64,000 bases of DNA from CALOCV01 sp942491955 (lineage in GTDB: Bacteria > Chlamydiota > Chlamydiia > Chlamydiales > CALOCV01). Positions 1-10,304 of this stretch are shown here, piece after piece; within the stretch, counting starts at the first letter, position 1; each line of letters begins with the position of its first letter. The stretch is taken from assembly GCA_942491955.1 (NCBI GenBank), contig CALOCV010000027.1, positions 1 through 64,000 on the forward strand, given 5' to 3'. The notes beneath the pieces were generated by a model that had not been told where the DNA came from, ran no database searches, and saw only the letters and a program-made list of their open reading frames with translations. The position numbers and the translations under genes were made by a program.

Positions 1-540
1 CATATCGACCTCTTCACACAAAGTCGTTATTGGAAAGGGGTGAAAAAGGAAAAGCGCTTTTTTGCAACGCAGATTTTGCCCAATTATGCCTTCTCTTTTT
101 CTTTAACGACATTTTCTGCAGAAGAGTACCAAGCTTATTATTCACCGAAAAAATCGATGGCTCTCACCGATTCTTTCATCCCGAAAACGATCGGCATGGC
201 GATCCGGATTATCGCTCATGTCATGCAAGGCATTTTCTATGACTTATCCAGCTTTATTCATTCGGTCGGCAATAGCACCCCCTGGCTCAATCCAAGCCTC
301 ATCGCCCGTGCCAAGCCGATCTATTTGTATGACAAAGAGAAACTCATTTCGTCCCAAGCCAGGGTAGCGTGGTTCAGCGCGGTGAGGGATGGTGAGGCGT
401 TTCTTGGACTCATCTGCTCCCTTTGGAATGGGATGTATGGAACATACCTCTATGAAGATGCTATTTTCCATAAAGAGGCGTATTCTTTGGTCCATGATCT
501 CCATATGCAGCATTTCCATGAGGAATACCGGCTTTCTTAA
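1..540 (+). CDS. Hypothetical protein, C-terminal part (runs in from left edge)
   Basis: The frame is open from base 1 and ends at a TAA at 538-540, so at least 179 residues are visible and the true start lies outside the window. There is an internal ATG at 40, but the reading frame upstream is equally open and no ribosome-binding site marks it. The protein has aromatic-rich stretches and a mildly hydrophobic segment around the IIAHVMQGIF motif, but no signal peptide or catalytic motif is visible. I do not recognise the family. The base composition matches its chlamydial neighbours. Confidence 0.6.
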   Translation, partial: HIDLFTQSRYWKGVKKEKRFFATQILPNYAFSFSLTTFSAEEYQAYYSPKKSMALTDSFIPKTIGMAIRIIAHVMQGIFYDLSSFIHSVGNSTPWLNPSLIARAKPIYLYDKEKLISSQARVAWFSAVRDGEAFLGLICSLWNGMYGTYLYEDAIFHKEAYSLVHDLHMQHFHEEYRLS

Positions 541-628
541 GAAAGGAAGCCCCCTCTATTAATGACTTCCATAAGCTTTATGGCGCAATTTATTAAAAGC
601 ATTTAATTCTACTGTTAGTAGAAAAAGA

Positions 629-657
629 TTGATTTAAAATCAAAATATGTGTAGAAT
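629..657 (+). promoter_or_regulatory. Sigma-70-type promoter of the kinase-like gene
   Basis: There is a TTGATT hexamer at 629-634, a 17-base spacer and a TAGAAT hexamer at 652-657. This is followed by an AAGGAG ribosome-binding site at 676-681 and the ATG at 687. Spacing and hexamers fit the vegetative (sigma-66) promoter class of chlamydiae. The assignment is by inspection only. Confidence 0.55.
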
Positions 658-686
658 AAAGATATTGTTTTTTTTAAGGAGTTCTA

Positions 687-2351
687 ATGCCCCATCTAGA
701 CATCGATAAAGTTTCTGCTTTCACATCATTTAATAATTTTTCTTACCCGCAACTAAAGAAAAATCGATCAGGTGCAATCCAGGGTAAAATTTATGTTCGA
801 TGCAATAAAGAGGGCAAGTGGTTCTATCATCAATTTTCTAAAATAGGACTTTTTTTTTATAGACTGGGCCTTTGGCAACAAGAATTTAACAGAAGAAAAT
901 GGGTGATTTATCTCAACGAAGACGGCTTAAAAAATGCGAAACGCAACCAATTCAGAAACAAAATAGACGGTCTGTTTTGCAGGCTGACCCAACAAAAAAC
1001 ACTTCTCAATCCCAAGCATGACCTCTCTTTTCCAAACACTCCCACTACACCTTCTCCCACTACACCTTCTCCCAAGATACCGCCTTCTAATCCTTCTGCA
1101 CCTATTAAAAAACCTTTAGAATATCAAACCCATATGGCTCCCGATCCCTCAGATCTAAAAAAATGCCAAGAAGACCTAGAAAAACACAAGCAAGCAGCCC
1201 TACAACGTTTACATGAGAAAAAGACGCGTTGCGATACAACCAAATTTTCCCTTTCAAGCGATCAAAAGAGCCTCCTAGAAAAAGCATTAAAAACCAAACT
1301 CTCCGTTGGAATCTTACCACCTCCAGGCGTTACAAAAATTCATGGAGGACAAGCCACCGTTTTTTTCCTAAATAGCCTTCCCAACTTAGTGGTTAAATAT
1401 ATTCGTGCACAAGGAAAAGCGGAAGAGTATGTCAAACGCAGTAATGAAGCACGAACCCTCATTCAACAGCGCAATCTCTATTTGTTAAATGTTCCCGAAG
1501 CACAAACCGTCACCATCGGTTCCGATACCGTTGTCTTAGAAAGAAGAGCCCGTGTCCTTGGTGGAGATTATACCTACCAAAAAGGTCTTCATCAGGCTTT
1601 TCTTGATGATAAAGACCTAAAGATCCAAGAATTTATGAAGACTGGGTATGAGCAAAAAGGAATACTTATTAATGAATTTGAATTTAGTGATGTGAAATTT
1701 GATAACCTATTATTATCCCTCGATGGTTGTTTTGAGCTCATCGATCTCGATAAGAATTCAAAAATGCAGGGTTTTATTGGATTGGCCGGCACCAGCGATG
1801 GATTGTTTCATTATCTCCCAATAGAATGGATTGACGAATTCAAAGATAAATTCAAAGCCTCATTCATCGGTCAAGATCGAATCGATTTTGTTAAAGAGGT
1901 CGAAGACATTAAAGAAAAAAAAGAACAGGCTCAAGCTAAAGAAACAGAATATAACCAATATTTAGATGCAAAAGGTGTGAAAATTTCTTCTCAGCAACTC
2001 GACCAATCTGTAGTCGATTCTCTATTTAAGGATCCTATTGAGAAAGAGTGCGCGAAAATCCTTGTGCAAACAATCAATGATTTTCTTAAGGAAAATCTCA
2101 CTCTGCAGAGGAAAATACAGCGTACAGCAACGATTGAATTAAGAAAGCATGAAGAATTCACGAAGGAATGCCAAGCAATATTCGATAACGATCCGTATTC
2201 CTCGTTTAATCTTGATACATTCCGATCTCAATTTATGCCAAAACTAGTCAAAACTCTTTGCGATACGAGTCATGGAAAAAACATCTTTTTTGATGCAACA
2301 ACAACAAATTTAACTGGAATTCCTCAAGGCTTGATCACCATCCGCTGTTAA
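687..2351 (+). CDS. Protein-kinase-like candidate effector with N-terminal module and Pro-rich linker
   Basis: The protein has 554 residues. Residues 1-100 form a module shared with the next gene (motifs FSY, IQGK-YVR, FHQFSKIGLFF and LGLW). Residues about 115-145 are a Pro/Ser/Thr linker with a tandem TTPSP repeat. Residues about 205-400 read as a divergent eukaryotic-type kinase fold: a GGQATVFF glycine-loop-like turn, a VVKY lysine (K237), a possible helix-C glutamate (E254), a catalytic-loop-like SDVKFDN (D335, K337, N340) and LIDLD in place of DFG (D353). The key positions are kept, so activity is possible. A charged, probably helical region follows. There is no signal peptide, so type III secretion would be the likely export route; that is an inference. 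Start: AAGGAG lies 5 bases before the ATG. An ABC1/RIO-like or small-molecule kinase is the main alternative. Confidence 0.6.
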   Translation: MPHLDIDKVSAFTSFNNFSYPQLKKNRSGAIQGKIYVRCNKEGKWFYHQFSKIGLFFYRLGLWQQEFNRRKWVIYLNEDGLKNAKRNQFRNKIDGLFCRLTQQKTLLNPKHDLSFPNTPTTPSPTTPSPKIPPSNPSAPIKKPLEYQTHMAPDPSDLKKCQEDLEKHKQAALQRLHEKKTRCDTTKFSLSSDQKSLLEKALKTKLSVGILPPPGVTKIHGGQATVFFLNSLPNLVVKYIRAQGKAEEYVKRSNEARTLIQQRNLYLLNVPEAQTVTIGSDTVVLERRARVLGGDYTYQKGLHQAFLDDKDLKIQEFMKTGYEQKGILINEFEFSDVKFDNLLLSLDGCFELIDLDKNSKMQGFIGLAGTSDGLFHYLPIEWIDEFKDKFKASFIGQDRIDFVKEVEDIKEKKEQAQAKETEYNQYLDAKGVKISSQQLDQSVVDSLFKDPIEKECAKILVQTINDFLKENLTLQRKIQRTATIELRKHEEFTKECQAIFDNDPYSSFNLDTFRSQFMPKLVKTLCDTSHGKNIFFDATTTNLTGIPQGLITIRC

Positions 2352-2470
2352 GCGTTCTATCTGGATGAGTTGATTAATACACGTCACATTTCCATGAGGA
2401 GTATCGACTTTTTTGAACTTGTTTCTGAACTAAAAAAGTATCATTATCTTTTGGGAGGAAAGGACCACCA

Positions 2471-3382
2471 ATGCCTCAATTGAATGTACAAAACGTATCA
2501 AATTTTAACTCTTTGGATGATTTTTCTTATCAGGGCGTAAAAAAAAATTCCGAAGGAAACATCCAAGGAAAAGTCTACGTCCGATGGGATATCCTAGATA
2601 ACCAGTTTCATTTTCACCAGTTTTCTAAAATTGGACTTTTTTTCCATAAACTAGGTCTTTGGAAACGAGAATATAACAAAAAAGACCTACAACTATTTTT
2701 CTCTGGTTATAAGATAGGACACCTAAGCCATTCTAACATCGACACATCCCAACCCTTCCGAACTCGAGCTTCAGTTATTTTTAAAGAAATTATTAACGCA
2801 AAAAAACACCCTTCTTCACCACAACAGCCAAACCAAACACCATCTCAACAACCAAGCACGCCAACACCTCCTCCTACAAGTGGACCTCCACCTCCTCAAA
2901 AAACCATTATAGAACAGTGGGAAGAAAAAAAAGAGTATTGGTTCGATGGTGGATTTATCGAAACAACACCATATGTGCTATCGGTCCAAAATTTCCCTAA
3001 AGAGATGCAGGAATCCCTTCCAAAGGCAAATTATTTTTTTGTTGTTGCTTCTGCTGCAGAAGTTGACGTAGACGAAGTTTGCACTGCACTCAAGCCTTGG
3101 TTGCAAAAACGTCAACAAGACGAAAAGTATCAAGATTTGCCCGTCATTATTGTCATATCGAGATTAGGAGAACATGCTAACAAGATTCTTTTTAAAATTA
3201 ATAAAATAGGATGTCCCTTATTCCATGTTTATCATATAGGAAGCCGTCCAAATCGCTACCGTTTTCCACAAGAAAAAATTCAAGAAATGCTAGACGACAT
3301 TGCAGAAGTGAATCGACAAATCGAGGCAAATCCAACAAGTTATACCCCTGAAAAGGTATTAAAACATTTAAACCCGAGTTGA
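2471..3382 (+). CDS. Candidate effector sharing the N-terminal module; unknown C-terminal alpha/beta domain
   Basis: The protein has 303 residues. Residues 1-70 match the upstream gene nearly motif for motif (MPQLNV, FSYQGVKKN, IQGKVYVR, FHQFSKIGLFF, LGLW). Residues about 115-150 are a Pro/Gln/Thr linker containing PPPP. The C-terminal half alternates hydrophobic strands (YFFVVASA, LPVIIVISRLG, PLFHVYHIG) with helices, as in a Rossmann- or GTPase-like fold, but no P-loop or catalytic motif can be named. The ribosome-binding site is a strong GGGAGGAAAGG. The last codons (Asn-Pro-Ser-stop) lie inside a palindromic element that begins at 3371, so the original C-terminus may have been altered. 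The tandem position suggests duplication with domain swapping. Confidence 0.55.
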   Translation: MPQLNVQNVSNFNSLDDFSYQGVKKNSEGNIQGKVYVRWDILDNQFHFHQFSKIGLFFHKLGLWKREYNKKDLQLFFSGYKIGHLSHSNIDTSQPFRTRASVIFKEIINAKKHPSSPQQPNQTPSQQPSTPTPPPTSGPPPPQKTIIEQWEEKKEYWFDGGFIETTPYVLSVQNFPKEMQESLPKANYFFVVASAAEVDVDEVCTALKPWLQKRQQDEKYQDLPVIIVISRLGEHANKILFKINKIGCPLFHVYHIGSRPNRYRFPQEKIQEMLDDIAEVNRQIEANPTSYTPEKVLKHLNPS

Positions 3383-3529
3383 AACCTACATCACGCGTGA
3401 ACACAGCCGAGCTTGCCGAGTGGGAGGGATACGTGCCGAAGTCCAAGTCTGGGACTTGGACGAGGTGCGTATCATTCCAATCGACAAGTGCAGGCCTGTT
3501 GATGTGTGATGTAGGGCACAACTCGGGTT
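3371..3529. repeat. Palindromic MITE-like element, AACCCGAGTT family
   Basis: The terminal inverted repeats are AACCCGAGTT (3371-3380) and AACTCGGGTT (3520-3529). They extend inward through a CCTACATCAC-type arm, and there is an inner hairpin GTCCAAGTC-tgg-GACTTGGAC. The element carries the stop codon of the gene ending at 3382. A sequence resembling its end (a CCAAGTTG-CGCCCTACATC run) recurs near 30,928. Confidence 0.6.
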
Positions 3530-3531
3530 TT

Positions 3532-3692
3532 ATACCAATTCCGGTAAGAAAGTGCACAAATTGATCTTCATCTTTCTTTGCGCAATCTGTTTTTCTATCT
3601 TGCAAACTCACAAGAGTTTGCTGCGATCTCCAAAACAAATTTCGCAAAAAAATCCTGAATCCACTTTATGCATTTTCTTACCGGAATTGGTT
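3532..3692. repeat. MITE-B, copy 1
   Basis: This element of about 161 bp is bounded by ATACCAATTCCGGTAAGAAA and its inverse. A central hairpin AAACTC-acaa-GAGTTT sits inside a longer imperfect palindrome. Copy 2 (14,802-14,963) is almost the same sequence in the opposite orientation, and copy 3 (45,107-45,269) keeps the core but has different ends. It directly abuts the preceding palindromic element. Another half end (GGAATTGGTATT) lies near 3722. Confidence 0.75.
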
Positions 3693-3784
3693 TTAAATAC
3701 TTCTTCATGATTCATCCACTCGGAATTGGTATTATTCTAAATAAATTGCTAAAATGTTCTTTTTAGTTTTTTATCCTCCTTCTC

Positions 3785-6700
3785 ATGAAAAAACAGATTG
3801 TTCTCAAGAATGTGCGGGTGCACAACCTAAAAGGCGTTTCGCTTACGCTTGAGAAGAATCAACTCATCGTCTTCACCGGTGTCTCCGGTTCGGGAAAATC
3901 ATCGCTCGCCTTTGATACTCTCTACATGGAAGGGCAGTGCCGCTATGTCGAGTCGCTCTCTCCCTATGCAAGAAGGCAGATGGGCGAGATTGCCAAACCC
4001 GACGTCGAACACACCGATGGCATCACCCCCACCATCTCCATCGAACAAAAGACCGCCGGACGCAATCCCCGCTCCACCGTCGGGACGATGACCGAGATCT
4101 ACGACTACCTTCGCGTCCTCTTTGCTCGCATCGGCACACCCCACTGTCCCATTAGTGGAGAACCCGTCCGTCCCCAAAGCCGAGAACGCATTACCAAAAT
4201 GATCCAGGCACTGCCCGAAGAAACCAAGATCATCATCCTCTCCCCTTATGCAAAAAATAAGAAGGGAGAGTTTAAAGAAGATTTTGCCGATCTTCTCAAA
4301 AGAGGGTACATGCGTATCCGCCTCGATGGACAAATCGTCGACCTCAACGAACCCATCACCCTCGACCGCAACCTCGCTCACGACGTCGACCTCGTTATCG
4401 ACCGTATCGTCGTCCGTCCCGACACCCTTCCACGCGTTGCCGAAGGGGTATCGCGCGCGCTTGAAGAGAGCGAAGGCACCTGTCTTGTCCTCTTCGCCGA
4501 TAGTGGCGAAGAACAATTCTTCTCAATGCACGCCTACTCGCCCAAATCAGGGATCTCCTACCCTGCCCTAGAACCCCACGACTTCTCGTTTAATAGCCCG
4601 TCAGGGATGTGCCCTCGTTGCCAAGGCCTTGGCACGATTCAAGATTTTGTCATCGAAAAAATCATCGATCCCAACAAAAGCATCGCCGACGATGGTTGCC
4701 TCATCGCCAGCTCCTACCGCACGGTCCGATATGGCAATATTTACGATAACCTCGCCCATCTTTTCCATTTCGATGTCCATACCCCTTGGAAAAACCTCTC
4801 CGATGAAGCAAAAAACATCTTCCTTCATGGCACGCAGAAAAAATGGACGAAAATGCACTTCGTCCACCCCATTTCAGGCGCCGAATGGGACGATCGCGTC
4901 CAATGGCGCGGCGTCCTATTCGAAGCAAGACAACGGTACGCCGAAGCCAAGAGCGACAGCTATCGCAAGAAGATGGAAGAGAAGATGGACGAGCGCATTT
5001 GCTCTGAATGTTTGGGAGAACGCCTACGCGCCTATCCTGCAGCGACTCTCGTCAACGGGAAACGGATCGGAGAGATCGCTCGCTATACCGTTGACGAATG
5101 CCACGCTTTCTTCTCCTCCATCACTTTAAACGGCACCGATCAGATCATCGCCAAAGAGCTACTCAAAGAGATCCAAGAACGCCTCTCTTTCCTTCAACGC
5201 GTCGGCCTCCACTACCTCTCCCTCGAACGCACAGCACCCACCCTATCAGGGGGCGAAGCTCAACGGGTTCGCCTCGCCTCCCAAATCGGCTGCGGCCTTG
5301 TCGACATCACCTATGTCCTCGATGAGCCCTCAATAGGCCTCCACCCGCGCGACAACGCCAAACTCATCGAAACGCTACAAGAGCTGCGCGACCAAGGGAA
5401 TACCGTCGTTGTCGTCGAACACGACGAAGAGACGATATTGGCCGCCGATACCGTCATCGACTTCGGCCCCGGCGCCGGCAGTCGCGGAGGAGAGATCATC
5501 GTCCAAGGCAATGTCTCCGATGTGCTGAAAGCACCCCATTCGTTAACAGGAGCCTATCTCCGCGGAGAAAAAACCATCCGCATCCCCGAAAAACGACAAA
5601 AACCGAGCAAGAAGAAATGCAAAATCGAAGGAGCCTCCCACCACAACCTCAAACAGGTCGATCTCACCCTCCCTCTGGGCCTCTTCATCGCCGTCACCGG
5701 CGTCTCAGGATCGGGGAAATCCTCGCTCATCACCGAAACGCTCTATCCCGCTTTAGCCAATACTTTCCACCATGCCAAGCTCCCCGTCGGCGCCCACAAA
5801 AAAATCACCGGCCTCCAACACCTCGATAAGATCATCTCAATCGATCAATCGCCCATCGGACGCAGCCCACGCTCCAACCCCGCCACCTACATCAAACTCT
5901 TCGATGCCATACGCGATCTCTTCTCCTCCCTGCCAGAAAGTCGTGCCCGTGGATACAAACCGGGCCGCTTTAGCTTCAACGTCGCCGAAGGGTCGTGCCC
6001 CCATTGTCGTGGGATGGGAATGGTCAAAGTCGATATGGACTTCATGGAAGACCAGTGGATCGACTGCGCTTTCTGTCTCGGCCACCGCTTCGACTCCGAA
6101 ACGCTCTCGGTCCTATACAAAGGGAAAAACATCTACGACATCCTCGAGATGGAAGTCGCCGAAGCACTCCACTTCTTCTCTGCTATCCCCACCATCCGAA
6201 AAAAACTCGAGACGTTGCGCGATGTCGGAATGGAATACATCAAATTGGGCCAATCGTCGACAACACTGTCCGGCGGCGAAGCACAACGGATCCAACTCGC
6301 CAAAGAGCTCTCCCGCCCTTCAACGGGAAATACCCTCTACATCCTCGATGAACCAACGACAGCACTCCACTACCACGATATCCACCACCTGCTCGAGGTC
6401 CTCCACCGCCTCGTCGAGAAAGGGAATACCGTCCTCGTCATCGAACACAACATGGAAGTCGTTAAAACAGCCGACTGGATCATCGACCTCGGCCCCGAAG
6501 GGGGTGACGCTGGAGGAGAGATCGTCGCTACAGGACCTCCAGAAAAAATCGCCTCCCTACCATCGCCCACAGGAAAGGCCCTGCACGAAACGCTCTACCC
6601 CGACTACGCCTCCCGCATCCATCAAGCCAAAGAAAAAGCAAAAAAAGAAACATCCGCAAAAAAAGAACGCGAAAAACGCCTCGTCCATACCATCGTCGTC

Positions 6701-9507
6701 GAAGAGGCAGAACAAAATAACTTGAAACGCGTATCGGTCGATATCCCTCGCAATCAAATGACCTTCTTCACCGGCCCCTCCGGCTCGGGAAAGACCTCCC
6801 TCGCCCTCGAAACGATCTACGCCGAAGGGCAACGCCGCTATACCGATTCCCTCTCTCCCTACGCACGCCAATTCGTGAAACAGATGCCAAAACCAAAAGT
6901 CGGCTCCGTCCGTGGCCTCACCCCCGCTGTCGCCATCGAACAAAAAATCCACGCAGGCAACCCCCGCAGCACCGTCGGCAACATGACAGAAACTTACGAC
7001 TACCTCCGCATCCTCTACGCCCGTATCGGCATCCCCCACTGCCCCGAAACGGGAGAAGTGATCCAAGCCATCGGAAAACAAACCGTCATCGAACAAGTCA
7101 TGGAATGGAAAGAGGGAGCGAAAATCGAAATCCTCGCCCCACTCGAAGTGAAAAAAGGAGAGAAATGGGAAAACCTCATCGCCCGCTTCCGACGACAAGG
7201 ATTTATCCGCATTCGTCTCAACGACGTCCTCTACGACATGGACCAAGATGAAGAGACTCTGCTCCATGCCTACGACAGAAAACGACAAAATGCCCTCTTC
7301 CTCGTCGTCGACCGCCTTATCGTCAACCCCACCATCCACAACCGCTTAGCAGAGGCTGTCGAAACCGCTACCAAAATCGGCGAACAAAAACTCGTCATCC
7401 TCCGCGATGGGAAACCTCTCTTCTTCAACCTCTCCTTCTCCGTTCCCAGCACAGGAAAATCCTACCCCGAAATCACTCCTCAAACCTTCGCATTCAATAC
7501 ACAGGAAGGAATGTGCATCGACTGCCAAGGACTCGGCTACCAGTACGGAGCCAATTTTGCCCACCAACCCGAATGGCAAAACCTCTCTATCCTATCCATC
7601 CTCCGCTCCATCTGGAAAAATATCCGTTCCAACCACGTCTTTCAATGGATCTACCTCTTCTTAGAACAAGAGGGGATCGACCCACACACACCCTTAAAGA
7701 ATCTCTCCTCCACACAGAAAAATCTCGTTATGAATGGATCGCAAGAAAACGCCTTCTACTTCACTCCAGAAGGCCTGCGCTTCCAATGGGTCGGACTCAA
7801 TCACGTCTTCGCTCGCCTTGCGAAACAAGGAAGGAATGTTTTCCGCGAAGCCGTTATCCCCTACCTCGACACCTACGTCTGTCCCTCGTGCCAAGGCGCT
7901 CGCATCGGTCCATTGGGACGCCACGTCACCATCCACGACCTGCCTATCCATGCTTTATGCGCCCTACCCCCCCCCCCCCCCCCCCCCCCCCCATCGAACA
8001 AACCCTCTCCTTCCTCCACTCCCTGCAACTCACCCCTATACAAAAGAAAATCCTCGCCGAAACAGAAAATCAACTCCTCCATCGCCTCTCCTTCCTCAAC
8101 GACGTCGGCCTCGGCTACCTCGCCCTCGACAGAAGAGCCCCTACCCTCTCTGGTGGAGAGACCCAACGGATCCGCCTAGCAAAACAACTCGGCAGCGGAC
8201 TCACCGGCCTCCTCTACATCCTCGACGAACCCACCATAGGACTTCACCCCCACGACAACGCCCGCCTCAATACCGCCCTTCACCAACTCAAAACGCTCGG
8301 CAACACCCTCCTCCTCGTCGAACACGACCCTCTCACCCTCGTCCACGGCGACTACTTCGTCGACTTCGGCCCCAAAGCAGGAACAGCTGGAGGATACATC
8401 ACCGCCCAAGGTACCCTTGCAGAGATCGAAGACAACCCCAATTCCCTCACCGGTGCCTACCTCTCCGGAAAACAATCAATCCCCACCCCTAAAAAACGTC
8501 GCCCCATCAATAAAGGCTCCCTCACCATCACCAAAGCCTCCCTCCATAATCTGAAACAACTCTCCCTCAAAATCCCCATCTCCACCCTCACCTGCTTCAC
8601 AGGCGTCTCAGGCTCAGGAAAATCGACCCTCCTCGAAAATATCCTCCTCCCCGCACTCGAAAAAGGCCTCGCCGCACGACAAAAAACCATCACCATCGAA
8701 CAAACCAAAATCAACGGCCTCGACCACTTCGACAAAGTCCTCTCCCTGTCACAAAACCCAATCGGCCTCACCTCCCGCTCCGATGTCGGTACCTATACCG
8801 ACCTCCTCCCACGCCTCCGCGACCTCTTCGCCGCCCTCCCCGAAGCGAAGATGCGAGGCCTCACCCCAGGCCACTTCTCCTACAACCACCGACGAGGGAT
8901 GTGCTCCCACTGCTGGGGCATGGGCTATCGCAAAGTCGAGATGCACTTCCTCCCCCCCATCCGCGTCACTTGCGAACAATGCCACGGCCTCCGCCTCAAT
9001 CCCGTCAGCCTCCTCGTTCTCTACAAAGGGAAAAACTTTGGACAATACCTCGACCTCACCATCGACGAGGCAACAGAGGTCTTCTCCGCCCACCCACGCA
9101 TCCTCCGCGTCCTCAATACCCTACAATCGGTCGGCCTGGGATACCTCAAAATCGGCCAAGAGATGGCCTCCCTCTCCGGCGGCGAAGCACAAAGGATCAA
9201 ACTCTCCCGAGAACTGGCCAAACGCTCCACAGGGAAAACCATCTACCTCCTCGATGAACCCACAACAGGCCTCCACCCTAACGATATCGCCACGCTCCTT
9301 ACCGTCCTCCACAAACTCATCGATAAAGGAAATACCGTCGTCCTCATCGAACACAACCTCGATATGATCAAAAATGCCGATTACATCATCGACCTCGGCC
9401 CCGAAGCGGGCGAAAAGGGGGGCTTCATCATGGCAACAGGTACCCCAGAACGCATCGCCCAAAACAAAGACTCCCTCACCGCGCGGTACTTGCGCGGATG
9501 TTTGTAG
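3785..9507 (+). CDS. uvrA: UvrA excinuclease subunit, double-length chlamydial form, frameshifted at a C26 tract
   Basis: UvrA is the damage-recognition ATPase of nucleotide excision repair. Two complete UvrA units are fused in tandem, as in Chlamydia, whose UvrA is about 1,790 residues. There are four Walker A sites (residues about 30, 637, 993 and 1,610: GxSGSGKS/T), four LSGGE signatures and four LDEPT Walker B motifs. Four CxxC zinc-finger pairs are present (for example CPRCQG with CSECLG, and CSHCWG with CEQCHG). Frame 1 runs correctly from the ATG to about 7,966, then a run of 26 Cs (7,967-7,992) throws it out of frame to a stop at 8,179. The correct second half continues in another frame to TAG at 9,505-9,507. 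A tract of 24 or 27 Cs restores a product of about 1,907 residues. No protein from this exact sequence would be full length. The tract falls in a poorly conserved stretch after the CPSCQG finger. Confidence 0.93.
7967..7992. repeat. Homopolymer of 26 cytosines inside uvrA
   Basis: This is an uninterrupted C tract, read as polyproline in either frame. Its length (26) is one short of a multiple of three, which is why the two uvrA halves lie in different frames. Such a tract is prone to slippage in the cell, in PCR and in sequencing. Confidence 0.95.
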
Positions 9508-9521
9508 GGTGTGTCATCAAT

Positions 9522-9574
9522 GAATGAGGCAAAAGCCTCTGACGAGGCTCTTGCCTCATTCTAAATTTTTTTTT
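9522..9574 (+). terminator. Rho-independent terminator after uvrA
   Basis: The long stem has arms GAATGAGGC-aaa-AGCCTC and GAGGCT-ctt-GCCTCATTC around a TGAC loop. It is followed by TAAA and a run of ten Ts. It lies 14 bases after the uvrA stop codon. The sequence between stop and stem (GGTGTGTCATCAAT) resembles the end of the MITE-C family. Confidence 0.85.
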
Positions 9575-9615
9575 GGGGAACCCCCCTGCGGCTGCTTCGC
9601 AGCCTTGCATTTGTC
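9575..9615. repeat. GC-rich hairpin element, copy 1 (short)
   Basis: It shows GGGG-aa-CCCC, then GGCTGC-ttc-GCAGCC, and ends in CCTTGCATTTGTC. The same closing hairpin plus CCTTGCATTTGTC occurs in reverse at 15,093-15,119, and a related block lies at 30,836-30,903. All three lie at the 3' ends of genes. Confidence 0.6.
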
Positions 9616-10304
9616 GCACGCTGTATCCTATTGGCCTTATTTACAGAAAGAATGGTACACTACCAGAATTGATGATCGAATGCCGTAAAATAGAGTGCAA
9701 GGTCTAGGAATGTAGGATAGCAACTACGAAATACGGCGAAAAGATGGGTTTATTTGACAGTTACGCAGCAACTGATCCAAAATACAGAGAAAAACTTCTC
9801 AAATTAATGTTCTAATTGATTATCACTGTTGCGTATAAAGAGAAACAAGATAAGCAGGATCGCAGGCGGCATGATGATCAGGATGATGAACTCTATCGAA
9901 ACAGCACCCTAAAATCGTTTCCGTGAGTTCTTGGTAAAGTGGTTGATCTTTATCTTGCATATGTTGCCGCTTGCGATCCTTCATATCCTTGTTTTTTTAA
10001 GAAATACTACAATGTCAATTTTATTGTCTCCAAATCTTATCTCCAAAAATTTACATTCGTTGTTTTGTCCCACCATTAAAATGGGTTTTCCAGATCATGG
10101 AGGGAATAGGTGTGGTATATTTTTACAACGAGTCAATTTCGCAGACGGTTCGAGAGGTAATAACGAATCTCAACCAGCTCAGGAGAAAGATAATTTGGTT
10201 ATTTGGAAAAACTGCAGCTTGGATATATGGGATAATTCATGAAAATAGAGTGCAAAGTCTAGGAATGTAGGTTCTGTGTCTTTGAGTTTCTGTGTTGCTA
10301 TGTA
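9616..10304. other. Gene-poor stretch with a 30-bp direct repeat
   Basis: I see no convincing gene here. A 30-base sequence (AAAATAGAGTGCAA-R-GTCTAGGAATGTAGG) occurs at 9,687-9,716 and again at 10,242-10,271, bracketing about 525 bases. The open frame at 9,931-10,242 has no ribosome-binding site and an irregular composition. After the second repeat, a CTGTGTCTTTGAGTTTCTGTG stretch resembles the low-complexity repeats that often flank GxxExxY genes. This is probably the scar of a decayed insertion. Confidence 0.5.

Noticed and set aside
3198..3647. 149-residue minus-strand gene over the element region
   Set aside because: It is made of MITE-B and the adjoining palindrome and has no gene-like start or independent conservation.
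6557..7339. 260-residue open frame on the minus strand within uvrA
   Set aside because: It is a shadow of the well-supported UvrA coding frame; its composition (Asp/Gly/Val/Phe-rich) is that of an antisense frame and it has no motif.
9931..10242. 103-residue frame downstream of uvrA
   Set aside because: No ribosome-binding site and no family features; it lies between repeats in decayed DNA.
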